Virus record (IMG/VR): IMGVR_UViG_3300042695_000360
Location: 1 to 64,000 of that record
Origin: a virus
Length of the DNA stretch: 64,000 nt
Strand: one strand, 5' to 3'
Shown one piece after another: positions 1 to 7,726 of the stretch. The translations under genes and the position numbers were made by a program. Numbering within the stretch: position 1 is the stretch's first letter; each line of letters opens with the position of its first letter. The notes beneath the pieces are model-generated. The model searched no databases and was not told the DNA's origin. It saw only the letters and a list, made by a program, of their open reading frames with translations.

Positions 1-36
1 CCTTGTAAAATGCCGTTTCTCACAGCATAAAATTTA

Positions 37-138
37 TTAACGCTTTTTTGCGGCTCGACGAGCCATTTCGTTTACAGTCTTTGGCTTTGGGGGCTTTTTG
101 CCTTTTAAGATTTGACTGACTTTGCGTGGGCTTGGCAT
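37..138 (-). CDS. tiny basic peptide, 33 aa
   Basis: Third of three tiny Lys/Arg-rich reading frames read from one promoter. It starts MPSPRKVSQIL and ends MARRAAKKR, and has no acidic residue apart from one Glu. An AGGAAAT ribosome site lies just upstream of ATG 138, and the preceding frame stops only 3 bases away, so the frames are tightly packed. Too short for any domain. The charge pattern suggests binding to nucleic acid or to an acidic host protein, but that is inference. I do not recognise the family. Confidence 0.55.
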   Translation of the reverse strand: MPSPRKVSQILKGKKPPKPKTVNEMARRAAKKR

Positions 139-141
139 AAG

Positions 142-219
142 TTATTTCCTTTTTTTGACAATTCGACGTGCAGTAGCACGTACTGATCGAGGATGATGTG
201 CTCTAAATTTAGCCATCAT
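142..219 (-). CDS. tiny basic peptide, 25 aa
   Basis: Second of three tiny frames: MMAKFRAHHP then SVRATARRIVKKRK. Its ATG at 217-219 overlaps the TGA of the preceding frame (ATGA arrangement), a classic sign of coupled translation, which supports a start at 219 rather than at the next Met. Strongly basic with an amphipathic look in the C-terminal half. No family recognised. That three such frames sit in a row with good translation signals argues against chance. Confidence 0.55.
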   Translation of the reverse strand: MMAKFRAHHPRSVRATARRIVKKRK

Positions 220-290
220 TTTTTCTTTCTAAGTTGGCGGCGAACTGCAACTTTAATTGGACTTGTTGCCCTATCTGATCTACGTGCCAT
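216..290 (-). CDS. tiny basic peptide, 24 aa
   Basis: First frame of the tiny-peptide operon: MARRSDRATSPIKVAVRR then QLRKKK. It has a strong ribosome site (AAGGAGA, 5 bases before ATG 290) and a sigma-70-like promoter 19-47 bases upstream. About half the residues are Arg or Lys with two acidic ones. Function unknown. The three peptides (24, 25 and 33 aa) share the pattern of a short head and a KKRK-type tail, which suggests related roles. Confidence 0.6.
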   Translation of the reverse strand: MARRSDRATSPIKVAVRRQLRKKK

Positions 291-308
291 GATTATCTCC
301 TTGTGTTT

Positions 309-337
309 AGTGTATTATTTATTGTTCAAGTTGTCAA
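309..337 (-). promoter_or_regulatory. sigma-70-like promoter of the tiny-peptide operon
   Basis: Minus strand TTGACA (332-337), 17-base spacer, TACACT (309-314). The -35 box lies inside the 3' end of the HNH gene. The predicted start is near 302, which leaves a 12-base leader holding AAGGAGA before ATG 290. Confidence 0.6.
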
Positions 338-854
338 TGTTTAATTTACCCAAACTTTCTAGGTAGATGATTAACTTTTGTTGCTCATCTGACGACATAT
401 CTTGATAAAGATCAATGATAGTGGCTCTGCGTTCTTTATCCGAATTAGTATTTCCTCTATTTTCATTCAGACGCCTGCATCGGATACGTAGATTTCCTGG
501 AACATCCTTGCCGCCGAGACTTTTTGGAACAATATGGTCTAGATTAGGAACATGCAGATAATCTGAGGTAATCAAATTTTTGCCCTTGCCCCAATCGTAA
601 TAATATTCATTTACTCCGTCAGTCCATTTTATTGAATTCTCTTTATGATCTTCAATAAATTGATCTGCTTGCTCTCTAGTCCATTTATATTCTTTTGCGT
701 AATAACCGTAGACTGCTAGTTTAAAAAGAATAAACGGGTCGTCATGGTTATCACATACATAGTCATAAAGCTCGCCTGTAAAATAGGTACCTTCTTCACG
801 CCCAGTAAAGAGGGACCTATTAGTTATAGCCTTGTTGATATCAATGTGGTTCAT
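315..854 (-). CDS. HNH endonuclease
   Basis: 179 residues. The C-terminal part carries an HNH core: LDHIVPKSLGGKDVPGNLR (about residues 106-124), then CRRLNENRGN with the Asn/His-type third motif. HNH nucleases cut DNA using one metal ion; in phages they are homing enzymes or help processing and packaging. The N-terminal 80 residues are acidic and aromatic-rich and match nothing I know. Its ATG (854) overlaps the end of the ParB-like gene by four bases, so it is the second gene of that unit. Which of the nuclease roles applies cannot be told from sequence. Confidence 0.75.
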   Translation of the reverse strand: MNHIDINKAITNRSLFTGREEGTYFTGELYDYVCDNHDDPFILFKLAVYGYYAKEYKWTREQADQFIEDHKENSIKWTDGVNEYYYDWGKGKNLITSDYLHVPNLDHIVPKSLGGKDVPGNLRIRCRRLNENRGNTNSDKERRATIIDLYQDMSSDEQQKLIIYLESLGKLNIDNLNNK

Positions 855-2071
855 GGCTTCTTAGGAATTGCTTTAAATCCTGCAAGTGCAACTTCAACAT
901 CTTGTCCATTGTAATTAATTGGTGCCCAATTAATTGTAGGATGTACAATTTTGCACAATTTACCAATACCGGCCGCAAGATATCTTGGCTCGGAGCAGTC
1001 TAGAAACTTACCGGCTTTAGCATTATTTTCCAAAAACTCACGAAATACTTTTTTAATATCTAAGTGCATGCCACTACGAACTGGATCTGTGTACTTGTAA
1101 GTAATTGCTTCCTGAATGTTCCAATCCAACTCCATTGAATCAGAGATGGGTCCGTTGTTTTCTTGTTCACGCAAGTATTCCATAATTCCCCACGCATTTG
1201 CAGTAGAGAACGGTGCTTTGGCAAATATAGAACATACTATTCCCACCGCACGTTCGTAGATGTCGGCTCCGTAAACATCGTAGTATTTTAGCATGTTACC
1301 CACGCCTGTACATTCTTTTGGTAACACATTATCCGTGCCTTTACCTTTTTCTACAAATCGACTTCCGTATCGAGCATGAATGTCAAACACATGTTCACAT
1401 TTGATATCTTCGGCAATTAAATCAGTTCGACCTTCTGCCTTACGTACTTGATTTCGTCGAACCTTAATTCGAAACTCGTCAAAAGGGCTAGCAGACAATG
1501 TATGCAGATTGTCTGTTGCATACAGGTCAACGTCTACACTTTCAAAATCACTAACTTTCCATTCTACCGGAACTTCACGTACCCCAATAATAATACATGC
1601 AAGTGTTCGATGTTGACCATTATTAAGATTGTAAGTACCGTCACTGAGCTGCCGAGCCAGTCCCATTAATACATGACTAGGCTCAAATTCAAAGAGGATG
1701 TCCTGCAATAGATGGCGTAACTGAATGCCGCGCTGAACAGAATTGTTTTTATATGCCTTGGCAGTGTGAATATAATGAGAAGGGTCGCGGAAAATTCCCC
1801 CATTTGACAAGGACATACACCAGTTAAGGTCAATACCATTTAGTGCCTTGGTATTCTTTAGTATTAACAGAATCTTGTTTGCAACCTGATAAAAGCTAGG
1901 ACGTGGGCCAAGGTCGTCTGTTTCTACATATTCCGGTACTTTATCTAAAATAGCCTCTTTCTCAGCAGGAGTGAGTTTAGAAATATGTTTTCGAGCAGTG
2001 CGTGGTCCAAAAATTTGAATTAAGTCTTGCCCAAAATTATCTTTAGGGTCAGCATGTTGATTAAAAGCCAT
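851..2071 (-). CDS. ParB/sulfiredoxin-fold protein
   Basis: 406 residues from the preferred start ATG 2071 (MAFNQHADPKDN). A longer frame runs to 2143, but a consensus promoter and an AAAGGA ribosome site lie in that extra stretch, so the shorter start is chosen. About residues 150-175 hold LNNGQHRTLACIIIGVREVP, the (D/N)GQHR..A motif of ParB-like nuclease/ATPase-fold domains, found in partition proteins, DndB-like proteins and phage nucleases. The rest is helical with no other motif seen. It may bind or cut DNA, or act as a nucleotide-dependent switch; the exact role is open. Followed by the HNH gene with a 4-base overlap. Confidence 0.65.
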   Translation of the reverse strand: MAFNQHADPKDNFGQDLIQIFGPRTARKHISKLTPAEKEAILDKVPEYVETDDLGPRPSFYQVANKILLILKNTKALNGIDLNWCMSLSNGGIFRDPSHYIHTAKAYKNNSVQRGIQLRHLLQDILFEFEPSHVLMGLARQLSDGTYNLNNGQHRTLACIIIGVREVPVEWKVSDFESVDVDLYATDNLHTLSASPFDEFRIKVRRNQVRKAEGRTDLIAEDIKCEHVFDIHARYGSRFVEKGKGTDNVLPKECTGVGNMLKYYDVYGADIYERAVGIVCSIFAKAPFSTANAWGIMEYLREQENNGPISDSMELDWNIQEAITYKYTDPVRSGMHLDIKKVFREFLENNAKAGKFLDCSEPRYLAAGIGKLCKIVHPTINWAPINYNGQDVEVALAGFKAIPKKP

Positions 2072-2098
2072 ATCAAATCCTTTTGTGTGTAAGTCTTT

Positions 2099-2127
2099 AT
2101 TATACAAGAAAAAACCAGTCCTGTCAA
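2099..2127 (-). promoter_or_regulatory. consensus sigma-70 promoter for the ParB-like gene
   Basis: TTGACA (2122-2127), 17-base spacer, TATAAT (2099-2104): a perfect match to the bacterial housekeeping promoter. The predicted start near 2092 gives a 21-base leader with AAAGGA. The -35 box is in the loop of the terminator hairpin of the upstream gene. Confidence 0.8.
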
Positions 2128-2136
2128 GAACTGGTT
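2107..2136 (-). terminator. intrinsic terminator of the DEDDh exonuclease gene
   Basis: A 7-bp stem (2113-2119 with 2130-2136, AACCAGT/ACTGGTT on the minus strand), 10-base loop, then TTTTCTT. It lies 9 bases after the exonuclease stop. Its loop contains the TTGACA of the next promoter. Confidence 0.75.
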
Positions 2137-2144
2137 TATCCAAA

Positions 2145-2675
2145 TTATCTAGGACGGATCTTCATTTTACTGTAGATATTTTGGACACCTACTGCTTGTC
2201 GGATAGCATCTTGCAGAGCATCGTGTTTCCCACCTTTGGGCATGTCCGGATCAAATCCTAGATCAAACAGAGTGCGAGTGTCGCGTAACTGCCAATAATT
2301 CCACGGCAACGGCTTACCAAGTTGGCGATAGATGTTTTCGATAATTACTAAGTCAAAGGTAGCACCGTGTGACCAAAATGCATCACATCCCCAAGCAAAC
2401 TTGTGAAACTGGTCCATTGCATCCGCAAGTGGAATTCGATTGTCTGGACTAAAGGCTTCTTCCATAATAACCGGATCTTGTTTACTCCACCAATCTAGTG
2501 TGTTTGGGTCAATTTCTCTACCCAATTTATCTTGGTCGTCGAGGTCAACACGGAAATAAATCTTCTCTCCATATCCGTTGCCCCAGGGATTAAAGTGTAC
2601 AGCGCCTAAACTAAGGACAACTGCGTTTGGGGAGACAGCCATAGTCTCCATATCAATCATTAAGTGTTTTGCCAT
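2145..2675 (-). CDS. DEDDh 3'-5' exonuclease (Rv2179c-like)
   Basis: 176 residues from ATG 2675. The exonuclease acid motifs are visible: MIDMETMAVSPNAVVLSLGA (DxE, Exo I), SHGATFDLVIIENI (Exo II region) and KHDALQDAIRQA (HDALxDA, Exo III). This pattern is typical of the Rv2179c-type exoribonuclease family often found in phages, which removes nucleotides from 3' ends of RNA or DNA. The frame could extend to 2693, but the extension has no start signals and runs into the -10 box. A consensus promoter places the transcript start at or next to the ATG, so the mRNA may be leaderless. Ends at its own terminator. Confidence 0.8.
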   Translation of the reverse strand: MAKHLMIDMETMAVSPNAVVLSLGAVHFNPWGNGYGEKIYFRVDLDDQDKLGREIDPNTLDWWSKQDPVIMEEAFSPDNRIPLADAMDQFHKFAWGCDAFWSHGATFDLVIIENIYRQLGKPLPWNYWQLRDTRTLFDLGFDPDMPKGGKHDALQDAIRQAVGVQNIYSKMKIRPR

Positions 2676-2681
2676 ACTGTA

Positions 2682-2710
2682 AGTATAACACACTTAATGA
2701 TCTTTGTCAA
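2682..2710 (-). promoter_or_regulatory. sigma-70 promoter giving a possibly leaderless mRNA
   Basis: TTGACA (2705-2710), 17-base spacer, TATACT (2682-2687). Seven bases downstream of the -10 is position 2675, the first base of the exonuclease ATG. The -35 overlaps the stop of the bS21 gene. Confidence 0.75.
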
Positions 2711-2940
2711 TACATTTTTTTAGGTAGTTCGTTATCGCGTAGTTTCTTTTGCCAACGAGATTTAGCTGCGCCTTTTTTTCGCTTTCTTTCGGTAGTTGGT
2801 TTTTCGTAAAACATTTTAGATCGGAGTGTTTCTAGTACTCCACTATCTTCTACCTTTTGTTTGAATTTTCTTAATGCCACATTTAATGGCAAGTCGCCAA
2901 CGATAACTTTATTACCGACTGCTTTATTTTGTTTGCTCAT
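2707..2940 (-). CDS. rpsU: ribosomal protein bS21
   Basis: 77 residues from ATG 2940 (MSKQNKAVGN). bS21 sits on the 30S platform next to the anti-Shine-Dalgarno end of 16S rRNA and helps recruit mRNA. The signature is clear: LPLNVALRKFKQKVEDSGVL, then FYEKPTTERKRKK, then a basic tail ending LPKKMY, an ending I associate with betaproteobacterial bS21. Length is close to the usual 70-71 with a short extra N-terminus. A TTG start at 2955 is possible but less likely. The start overlaps the 3' end of clpX by 17 bases, so the two are probably co-translated. Phage bS21 copies are known from aquatic and very large phages and are thought to redirect host ribosomes to phage messages. Confidence 0.93.
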   Translation of the reverse strand: MSKQNKAVGNKVIVGDLPLNVALRKFKQKVEDSGVLETLRSKMFYEKPTTERKRKKGAAKSRWQKKLRDNELPKKMY

Positions 2941-4153
2941 TTTTCTTTTTATCAAAAATCATTATGGCAGGTTTGCCATCAATCGTATCTTTACTTATGC
3001 GAATAGCTGTTAAACCTCGAGCAACTAAGTCAACTGCATCAAATTGATATGGCAGCAATGTTTTTTCGATGATGTTTTTAAGTCCCCTAGCATTAGTTTT
3101 GAGATCTTTGGCTTTACGGGCAATTTCTTTTAGAGCTTGAATTTCAAATTCTAATTTAATACCATCTAACTCAAACATATACTGATATTGTTTAACTGGG
3201 CTATTTTTAGTTTCAGTAAGGATATTGACTAGTTGATCCTCTGACAATTCGTCTACATTAGTAATAAGCCCAAATCGTCCTACAAACTCGGGAATAAGAC
3301 CGTATTTGATAAGATCTTTTGTACTGATGTCTTGTAGAACACTTGCGTCTTCGTCGATGTTGTCTACATTTGCATGGAATCCGACTGACTTTGCACCCTT
3401 ACGCTGTTTAATGATTTTGTCCAAGCCTACAAATGCTCCACCGCATATAAACAATATACCCCTAGTGTCAATTTCCTGCATATCACTTCCGGGATGTTTT
3501 CGTTTACCAGTCGATGGCACTCGCATAATCGATCCCTCGATCATTTTCAACAAGGCCTGTTGTACACCTTCTCCACTAACATCTCGGCTAATACTAACAT
3601 TTTCGCCCTTCTTGGAAATTTTATCAATTTCGTCAATGTAGACAATGCCACGAGCCGCTTTATCAAGATCACCATCTGCTTCGTTGATTAATCTTGTTAA
3701 AATGCTCTCAACATCATCACCGACATAACCTGCTTCTGTAATACCTGTGGCATCACATATGGCAAAAGGTAATTCTAAATATTGTGCAATTTTACGTGCC
3801 ATCATGGTCTTACCGCAGCCCGTGGGTCCTAACAATAACACGTTGGTTTTCTCGAGCTCAATATCTTTACTAGGATTATTGATGCGTTTGTAATGCTGAC
3901 TAACTGCAACACTAAGGCTAATTTTAGCATCATCCTGTCCTATAACGTACTCGTCAAGATAGTCTTTGATAGCAACAGGATTTAGAAGTTTAGAAGGTTC
4001 AGCAACTTTTTCTTTTTTGTCTTTTAGTATATCGACACAAAGGTCTACGCACTCGTTACAAATAGCCGCATGTTCACCTACGATCAGTTTCTCGACATCT
4101 TCTTTGCTCTTTCCGCAGAAGTCACAAGAGTGATCACTTTCTGTTTTGTTCAT
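2924..4153 (-). CDS. clpX: ATP-dependent protease unfoldase ClpX
   Basis: 409 residues, close to the normal length. N-terminal zinc-binding domain with CDFCGKS (residues 10-16) and CNECVDLC (about 32-44). AAA+ domain with Walker A GPTGCGKT, Walker B VYIDEIDK, the pore loop EAGYVGDD, an RKH loop (KRKHPGSD), arginine-finger region PEFVGRFG, and a SVGF loop where host ClpX has IGF, the ClpP-docking tip. So substrate gripping, unfolding and ClpP docking all look intact. ClpX feeds ssrA-tagged and other substrates to ClpP. No ClpP is in the window, so it would borrow the host peptidase or act alone as an unfoldase. It overlaps the preceding gene by 20 bases and bS21 by 17. Confidence 0.95.
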   Translation of the reverse strand: MNKTESDHSCDFCGKSKEDVEKLIVGEHAAICNECVDLCVDILKDKKEKVAEPSKLLNPVAIKDYLDEYVIGQDDAKISLSVAVSQHYKRINNPSKDIELEKTNVLLLGPTGCGKTMMARKIAQYLELPFAICDATGITEAGYVGDDVESILTRLINEADGDLDKAARGIVYIDEIDKISKKGENVSISRDVSGEGVQQALLKMIEGSIMRVPSTGKRKHPGSDMQEIDTRGILFICGGAFVGLDKIIKQRKGAKSVGFHANVDNIDEDASVLQDISTKDLIKYGLIPEFVGRFGLITNVDELSEDQLVNILTETKNSPVKQYQYMFELDGIKLEFEIQALKEIARKAKDLKTNARGLKNIIEKTLLPYQFDAVDLVARGLTAIRISKDTIDGKPAIMIFDKKKNEQTK

Positions 4154-4535
4154 TGAATGCCTTTTCTAAAAATGTTTCAATATTAGTTATCCGATCTTGG
4201 TTTATGTAGTGATAAACTGCGGACAGGCTTTCATCATCAACTTTATAGAATGTATTCTTTTTCCCTACAATGTATCCACTGAGTGATCGAGTGACATCAT
4301 TAACTTCGTTGAGATCGATGTATTTGTAATCGCATCTAGCCAACGCATGAAAGAGCCAAGGTAAATCTATTTCGTGATCGTAGAAGTATACATTAATATG
4401 TTCTTCGATGTCTGATTCAGCTAACCATTTACTAACTAATTGTTGATCGGAATCGCTTAGATGCATAAACAGTACACTATACGAATCATTTTCAAAAATG
4501 TCGGGAGGGGTGATGAGTGTAATTTTTCCGTTCAT
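4134..4535 (-). CDS. hypothetical protein, 133 aa
   Basis: Acidic soluble protein starting MNGKITLITPPDIFENDSYS. Alternating strand/helix pattern with LLFMHLSD-like and NVYFYDHEIDLPWLFHALARC segments gives a small Rossmann or flavodoxin-like feel, but no motif is decisive. The ATG overlaps the stop of the membrane-protein gene (TAATG), and its end overlaps the ClpX start by 20 bases, so it is translated with ClpX. A partner or adaptor of ClpX is possible by position only. Not recognised. Confidence 0.7.
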   Translation of the reverse strand: MNGKITLITPPDIFENDSYSVLFMHLSDSDQQLVSKWLAESDIEEHINVYFYDHEIDLPWLFHALARCDYKYIDLNEVNDVTRSLSGYIVGKKNTFYKVDDESLSAVYHYINQDRITNIETFLEKAFNEQNRK

Positions 4536-5809
4536 TATCTTCTCGCTCTGATATCTAATAAAAGATGTTCTGGAATATCTGCCATTGTAATTTCTTTGTT
4601 TCTAAGTTTTGTCAACCACTCGTTAAGTGTTGCTTCCTGTCTGCTAATTTCTGTATATTCTTCCTGACTAATAGCTTTAGCTGTTTTAGTCCATAGGCCA
4701 CTATTTGACTGTTCTTCGTTTTGAACAAATAGCGGTTCTTCTAGAACCTGTAATTCTGTTTCGGGCGCAACTGCTGAGCGATCATTCATTCTTTCTAGTT
4801 CGGGCTTATACACCATAGGTGCTAGATCTTTGAAATGTACAAACGGCTCTAACAGATAAGGATGGTGTGCTAAAATAGATGTGACAGTGGTTGCCGTGGA
4901 GACTACGTCATCAATCGGACCTGTTGGGCTGTCACCCTCCGTAGTCTCTTGTTGTTCTGTAACAGTAGGCGGCTCTGGGTCTACGACCTCGGTGGTCCCT
5001 CCGGGGCTGTTACCCTCCACTAATTCCTTTTTACGGTCACGGAAATTCTGGAAACTGATCTGACTAGCTAACAATAAGATAACTGCCAACGGATCAAATA
5101 CCACAATAAGAACAATAATTACCCATGTAACTGCTTTTTCCAAAATTGTAGGATCTGTTTCACCGTAGACAAACTGTGCAATATATTTTATCGGACCAAC
5201 TTCTGCTTCAACCTTGCGTACTTCGGCTGCAATTGGCGCACGTTCTTCGCTAATAGAGGTAATAGTTTTCTGTTCGGCTTGGATCTCAGATTGAAGGCGG
5301 GCACGCTCTTTTTGTTGTGCGCGGCGTATAGCAACTGCCTTGTCGGCACCCGTTTCCGAACTGCTTCTTGCCATGACTTGGTCCACAGCCTCATCCATCT
5401 GTTTAAGCGCCTTACGGTTTGCATCTATATTTTCCTTTGCGGTTTTTATCTTTTCATCGTAGACTGCAATCTTACTCTGCACGTCACCCGACACTAAACT
5501 TTGGTCACTGTGAGCCTGGCTGAGGAATCCAAAAATTCCCATCGAAGTAACGCCCATGAGAACAGCAATGGCAGTCAGCAGGTATGTTCTAACTAACCAG
5601 TGTGCAATTTTCCAATTTTGTTTGAGCCAAAGAGTAGCAGCAATCTTACCAATGCCCAATACAATGCCCATAATGATTACGGGAATTTGGGCGGCGGCAA
5701 AGATTGCAGTAAAGCCGATGATACTGTAGAATTCGGCGACTAGGCTGATAGCGAGACCGCTAAACAGTGCAAGATAGGCTATTAGTTTTTCATTTAATGT
5801 TACAGGCAT
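4535..5809 (-). CDS. membrane protein with coiled-coil, 424 aa
   Basis: N-terminal third holds about three hydrophobic helices (residues 8-30, 34-58, 70-96). Next comes a long charged coiled coil (about 115-205, rich in K, E, A, Q), another strong membrane helix (about 228-252, TWVIIVLIVVFDPLAVILLL), and then a Pro/Thr/Glu-rich cytosolic tail. The layout resembles a class of T4-like phage membrane proteins of unknown role. A function in host envelope takeover or as a virion internal protein is a guess. Start at ATG 5809; the TAAATA motif 6 bases ahead contains the stop codon of the upstream gene, and there is no ribosome site. Confidence 0.75.
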   Translation of the reverse strand: MPVTLNEKLIAYLALFSGLAISLVAEFYSIIGFTAIFAAAQIPVIIMGIVLGIGKIAATLWLKQNWKIAHWLVRTYLLTAIAVLMGVTSMGIFGFLSQAHSDQSLVSGDVQSKIAVYDEKIKTAKENIDANRKALKQMDEAVDQVMARSSSETGADKAVAIRRAQQKERARLQSEIQAEQKTITSISEERAPIAAEVRKVEAEVGPIKYIAQFVYGETDPTILEKAVTWVIIVLIVVFDPLAVILLLASQISFQNFRDRKKELVEGNSPGGTTEVVDPEPPTVTEQQETTEGDSPTGPIDDVVSTATTVTSILAHHPYLLEPFVHFKDLAPMVYKPELERMNDRSAVAPETELQVLEEPLFVQNEEQSNSGLWTKTAKAISQEEYTEISRQEATLNEWLTKLRNKEITMADIPEHLLLDIRARR

Positions 5810-5818
5810 AGATGATAT

Positions 5819-6211
5819 TTATCGACGCATGTTGGCAATGGCCACAGCTTCCTCATCGCTAAAAATAGGCACAGCATTGCTCTTATGCATAGTACCGATA
5901 CCTTTAATTTTAGTGCCTGTATAGACCTTAGCTGGTGCCAGTGCGGCAACGCCTGCTCCGGAATTTAAACTTTTGATGTGATGAGTATTTGTCCTACCAA
6001 CAGGTGTCGGTAATGAATATGACAATGTCTCTGCACTCATTGCTCGTTTACGCTTTTTGTCCTCTGCCTCTACTCCCCATTTCTTTTGGAGGGTGTTCCA
6101 TTGCTCATCGAGCTCACGTGCCTTACGTGCTTCTTCAGCATTACGGAATTTGACTTTGCCCTTCTTCTTGCCGTTAAGACTAAGGCTAGGGTGATGCAGA
6201 TGCATTGACAT
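5819..6211 (-). CDS. hypothetical phage protein, 130 aa
   Basis: Basic, low-complexity N-terminus (MSMHLHHPSLSLNGKKKGKV), a charged helix of about residues 25-60 (NAEEARKARELDEQWNTLQKKWG), then a polar tail. The ATG overlaps the stop of the upstream gene (TAATG). I recall similar proteins in T4-like aquatic phages but cannot assign a function. No membrane segment or catalytic motif. Confidence 0.7.
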   Translation of the reverse strand: MSMHLHHPSLSLNGKKKGKVKFRNAEEARKARELDEQWNTLQKKWGVEAEDKKRKRAMSAETLSYSLPTPVGRTNTHHIKSLNSGAGVAALAPAKVYTGTKIKGIGTMHKSNAVPIFSDEEAVAIANMRR

Positions 6212-6543
6212 TATGCAAGCTCAGTTTGAGGGAAGTTGATAGGATTGGCAGTATTTGATGCATGTGACTCAAATGTCTTTTGAACCTTGCTAGGGATACC
6301 TGTAAATCGTGCTACAGTACCATTGGGATTAATTTTAAGCGAACCGGCTACTACCCAAATTTGTTTGCCAGCTGGGTCAATACCTGCTAACTTTCGTACT
6401 ACACCGTTAATCAATCCAGTTGCGGTATCCTTGCCTCTGTTCCATTGATATGTAGTATCTTTATTAAACCAAATCTGTTCATCTTTAGATTGGGCAATGC
6501 ACCAAAGTTTCAATTGTGTAAGTGTATGTTCAGCATTATTCAT
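6211..6543 (-). CDS. hypothetical protein, 110 aa
   Basis: Starts MNNAEHTLTQLKLWCIAQS behind a textbook AGGAGG ribosome site and its own promoter. The middle part (TGLINGVVRKLAGI, KQIWVVAGSLKINPNG) looks like a small beta-rich domain. Unknown function. First gene of an operon reading down through the 130-aa protein, the membrane protein, ClpX and bS21, so this promoter likely drives the ClpX/bS21 unit. Confidence 0.7.
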   Translation of the reverse strand: MNNAEHTLTQLKLWCIAQSKDEQIWFNKDTTYQWNRGKDTATGLINGVVRKLAGIDPAGKQIWVVAGSLKINPNGTVARFTGIPSKVQKTFESHASNTANPINFPQTELA

Positions 6544-6573
6544 AGAACCTCCTAATGTGTATGTCTATGCACT

Positions 6574-6602
6574 ACTATACAACAAAACTGGTTTTATTGC
6601 AA
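6574..6602 (-). promoter_or_regulatory. promoter of the operon leading to clpX and rpsU
   Basis: TTGCAA (6597-6602), 17-base spacer, TATAGT (6574-6579). The predicted start near 6567 leaves a 24-base leader with AGGAGG. A TTTTGGTAAAAT motif sits 6 bases upstream of the -35. Confidence 0.7.
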
Positions 6603-6608
6603 CCGAAA

Positions 6609-6620
6609 ATTTTACCAAAA
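6609..6620 (-). promoter_or_regulatory. TTTTGGTAAAAT motif, copy 1
   Basis: Exact 12-base motif on the minus strand (reads ATTTTACCAAAA on plus), 6 bases upstream of a -35 box. The same 12-mer recurs at 23374, 56982 and 59129, each time next to a -35 box, so a regulator site is likely. Confidence 0.6.
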
Positions 6621-6639
6621 GAAAAGCACCCGAAGGTGC
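6617..6639 (-). terminator. intrinsic terminator downstream of pstS
   Basis: GCACC-TTCG-GGTGC hairpin on the minus strand (6626-6639 region) followed by TTTTCTTTT, 48 bases after the pstS stop. It overlaps the TTTTGGTAAAAT motif by four bases. Confidence 0.8.
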
Positions 6640-6686
6640 CAGTGCTGACTACTTATCACATTATACGCCGTCAGCCGGCGAGTATC

Positions 6687-7691
6687 TTATTTGATCTGTG
6701 TCCAAACACGTTCACGGATCTGCTTTGTCAAGCTGTCAGGCAATGCCACATAGTCTAGGTCGGCAGCATCTTTCTTACCATTCTTGAATGCCCAATCAAA
6801 GAACTTTAATACTTCGTCACTAGTAGCTTTGTTAGCAGGAGTTTTGTACATGATGATAAAACTTGCTGAACTCACTGGCCATGCATTGGGATTCTTTTGA
6901 TCCACGATGCTAAGTCCCATACCTGGAACACTGAACCAATCAGCACCATCTGCTGCGGCAGCAAATGTCAAGTCGTCCGGGCTTACATACTTGCCACTCT
7001 TGTTTTGTAGTTGCAGGAATGTCATGTTGTTTTTCTTAACATAAGCATACTCTACATAACCAATTGAACCTTTGATTCTGTTCACATTGGCAGCAACACC
7101 TTCATTGCCCTTGCCACCTACTGAAGTGGCTGCTGGCCACTTGACTGCGGCGCCACGACCCACACGTTGTAGCCACTCAGGGCTTACTGTGGCCAAGTAA
7201 TCGGTCCAGTTGAATGTTGTACCTGAACCATCAGCACGATGAACAATGGTGATGTTCTCGTTAGGTAGGTTCTTGCCTGGATTTAATGCAGCCAGTTTAG
7301 GGTCATTCCACTTGGTGATGTTGCCCATAAACACTTCAGCCATAACTGGACCAGTGATGCGTAGTTCTCCGGGTTTGAATCCGTCTAAGTTTACCACAGG
7401 AACTGTGCCGCCAATGATAGCAGGAAATTGAACCTGTCCGTTCTTGTCCAAGTTCTCACCGCTTACCGGAGCATCTGTTGCACCAAAGTCAACGGTCTTT
7501 GCATTGATTTGACGAATGCCACCCGAACTTCCGATGCTTTGATAGTTCATGCCTGTACCTGTGGCTTTTTTGTAGCCTTCAGCCCACTTGGCATAGATTG
7601 GGAATGGGAAGGTAGCTCCGGCACCTGTAATGTCTGCGGCTTGTGCTGACACTGCTACGGCTGCAAATAGAATAGCAAATAATTTTTTCAC
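6687..7691 (-). CDS. pstS: phosphate ABC transporter substrate-binding protein PstS
   Basis: 334 residues from GTG 7691, chosen because AAGGAGA lies 6 bases upstream and a clean signal peptide follows (MKKLFAILFAAVAVSAQA, cut after AQA). The mature protein begins with the PstS phosphate-loop hallmark DITGAGATFPFPIYAKW, then GSSGGIRQI, DFGATDAPVS and HRADGSGTTFNWTDYL, all phosphate-contact regions. It binds phosphate in the periplasm and delivers it to the host PstCAB transporter. Full length. Phage-borne pstS is known from cyanophages and pelagic phages, where host PhoB induces it. Here a three-repeat Pho box lies upstream and a terminator follows, so it is an independent transcript. The sequence looks betaproteobacterial. 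Confidence 0.95.
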   Translation of the reverse strand: MKKLFAILFAAVAVSAQAADITGAGATFPFPIYAKWAEGYKKATGTGMNYQSIGSSGGIRQINAKTVDFGATDAPVSGENLDKNGQVQFPAIIGGTVPVVNLDGFKPGELRITGPVMAEVFMGNITKWNDPKLAALNPGKNLPNENITIVHRADGSGTTFNWTDYLATVSPEWLQRVGRGAAVKWPAATSVGGKGNEGVAANVNRIKGSIGYVEYAYVKKNNMTFLQLQNKSGKYVSPDDLTFAAAADGADWFSVPGMGLSIVDQKNPNAWPVSSASFIIMYKTPANKATSDEVLKFFDWAFKNGKKDAADLDYVALPDSLTKQIRERVWTQIK

Positions 7692-7726
7692 TGTAAGTCT
7701 CCTTGTGTTTGTGATATTAATATTTA

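Noticed and set aside
2072-2143. 24-residue extension of the ParB-like protein
   Set aside because: This stretch holds the TTGACA-N17-TATAAT promoter and the AAAGGA ribosome site for ATG 2071.
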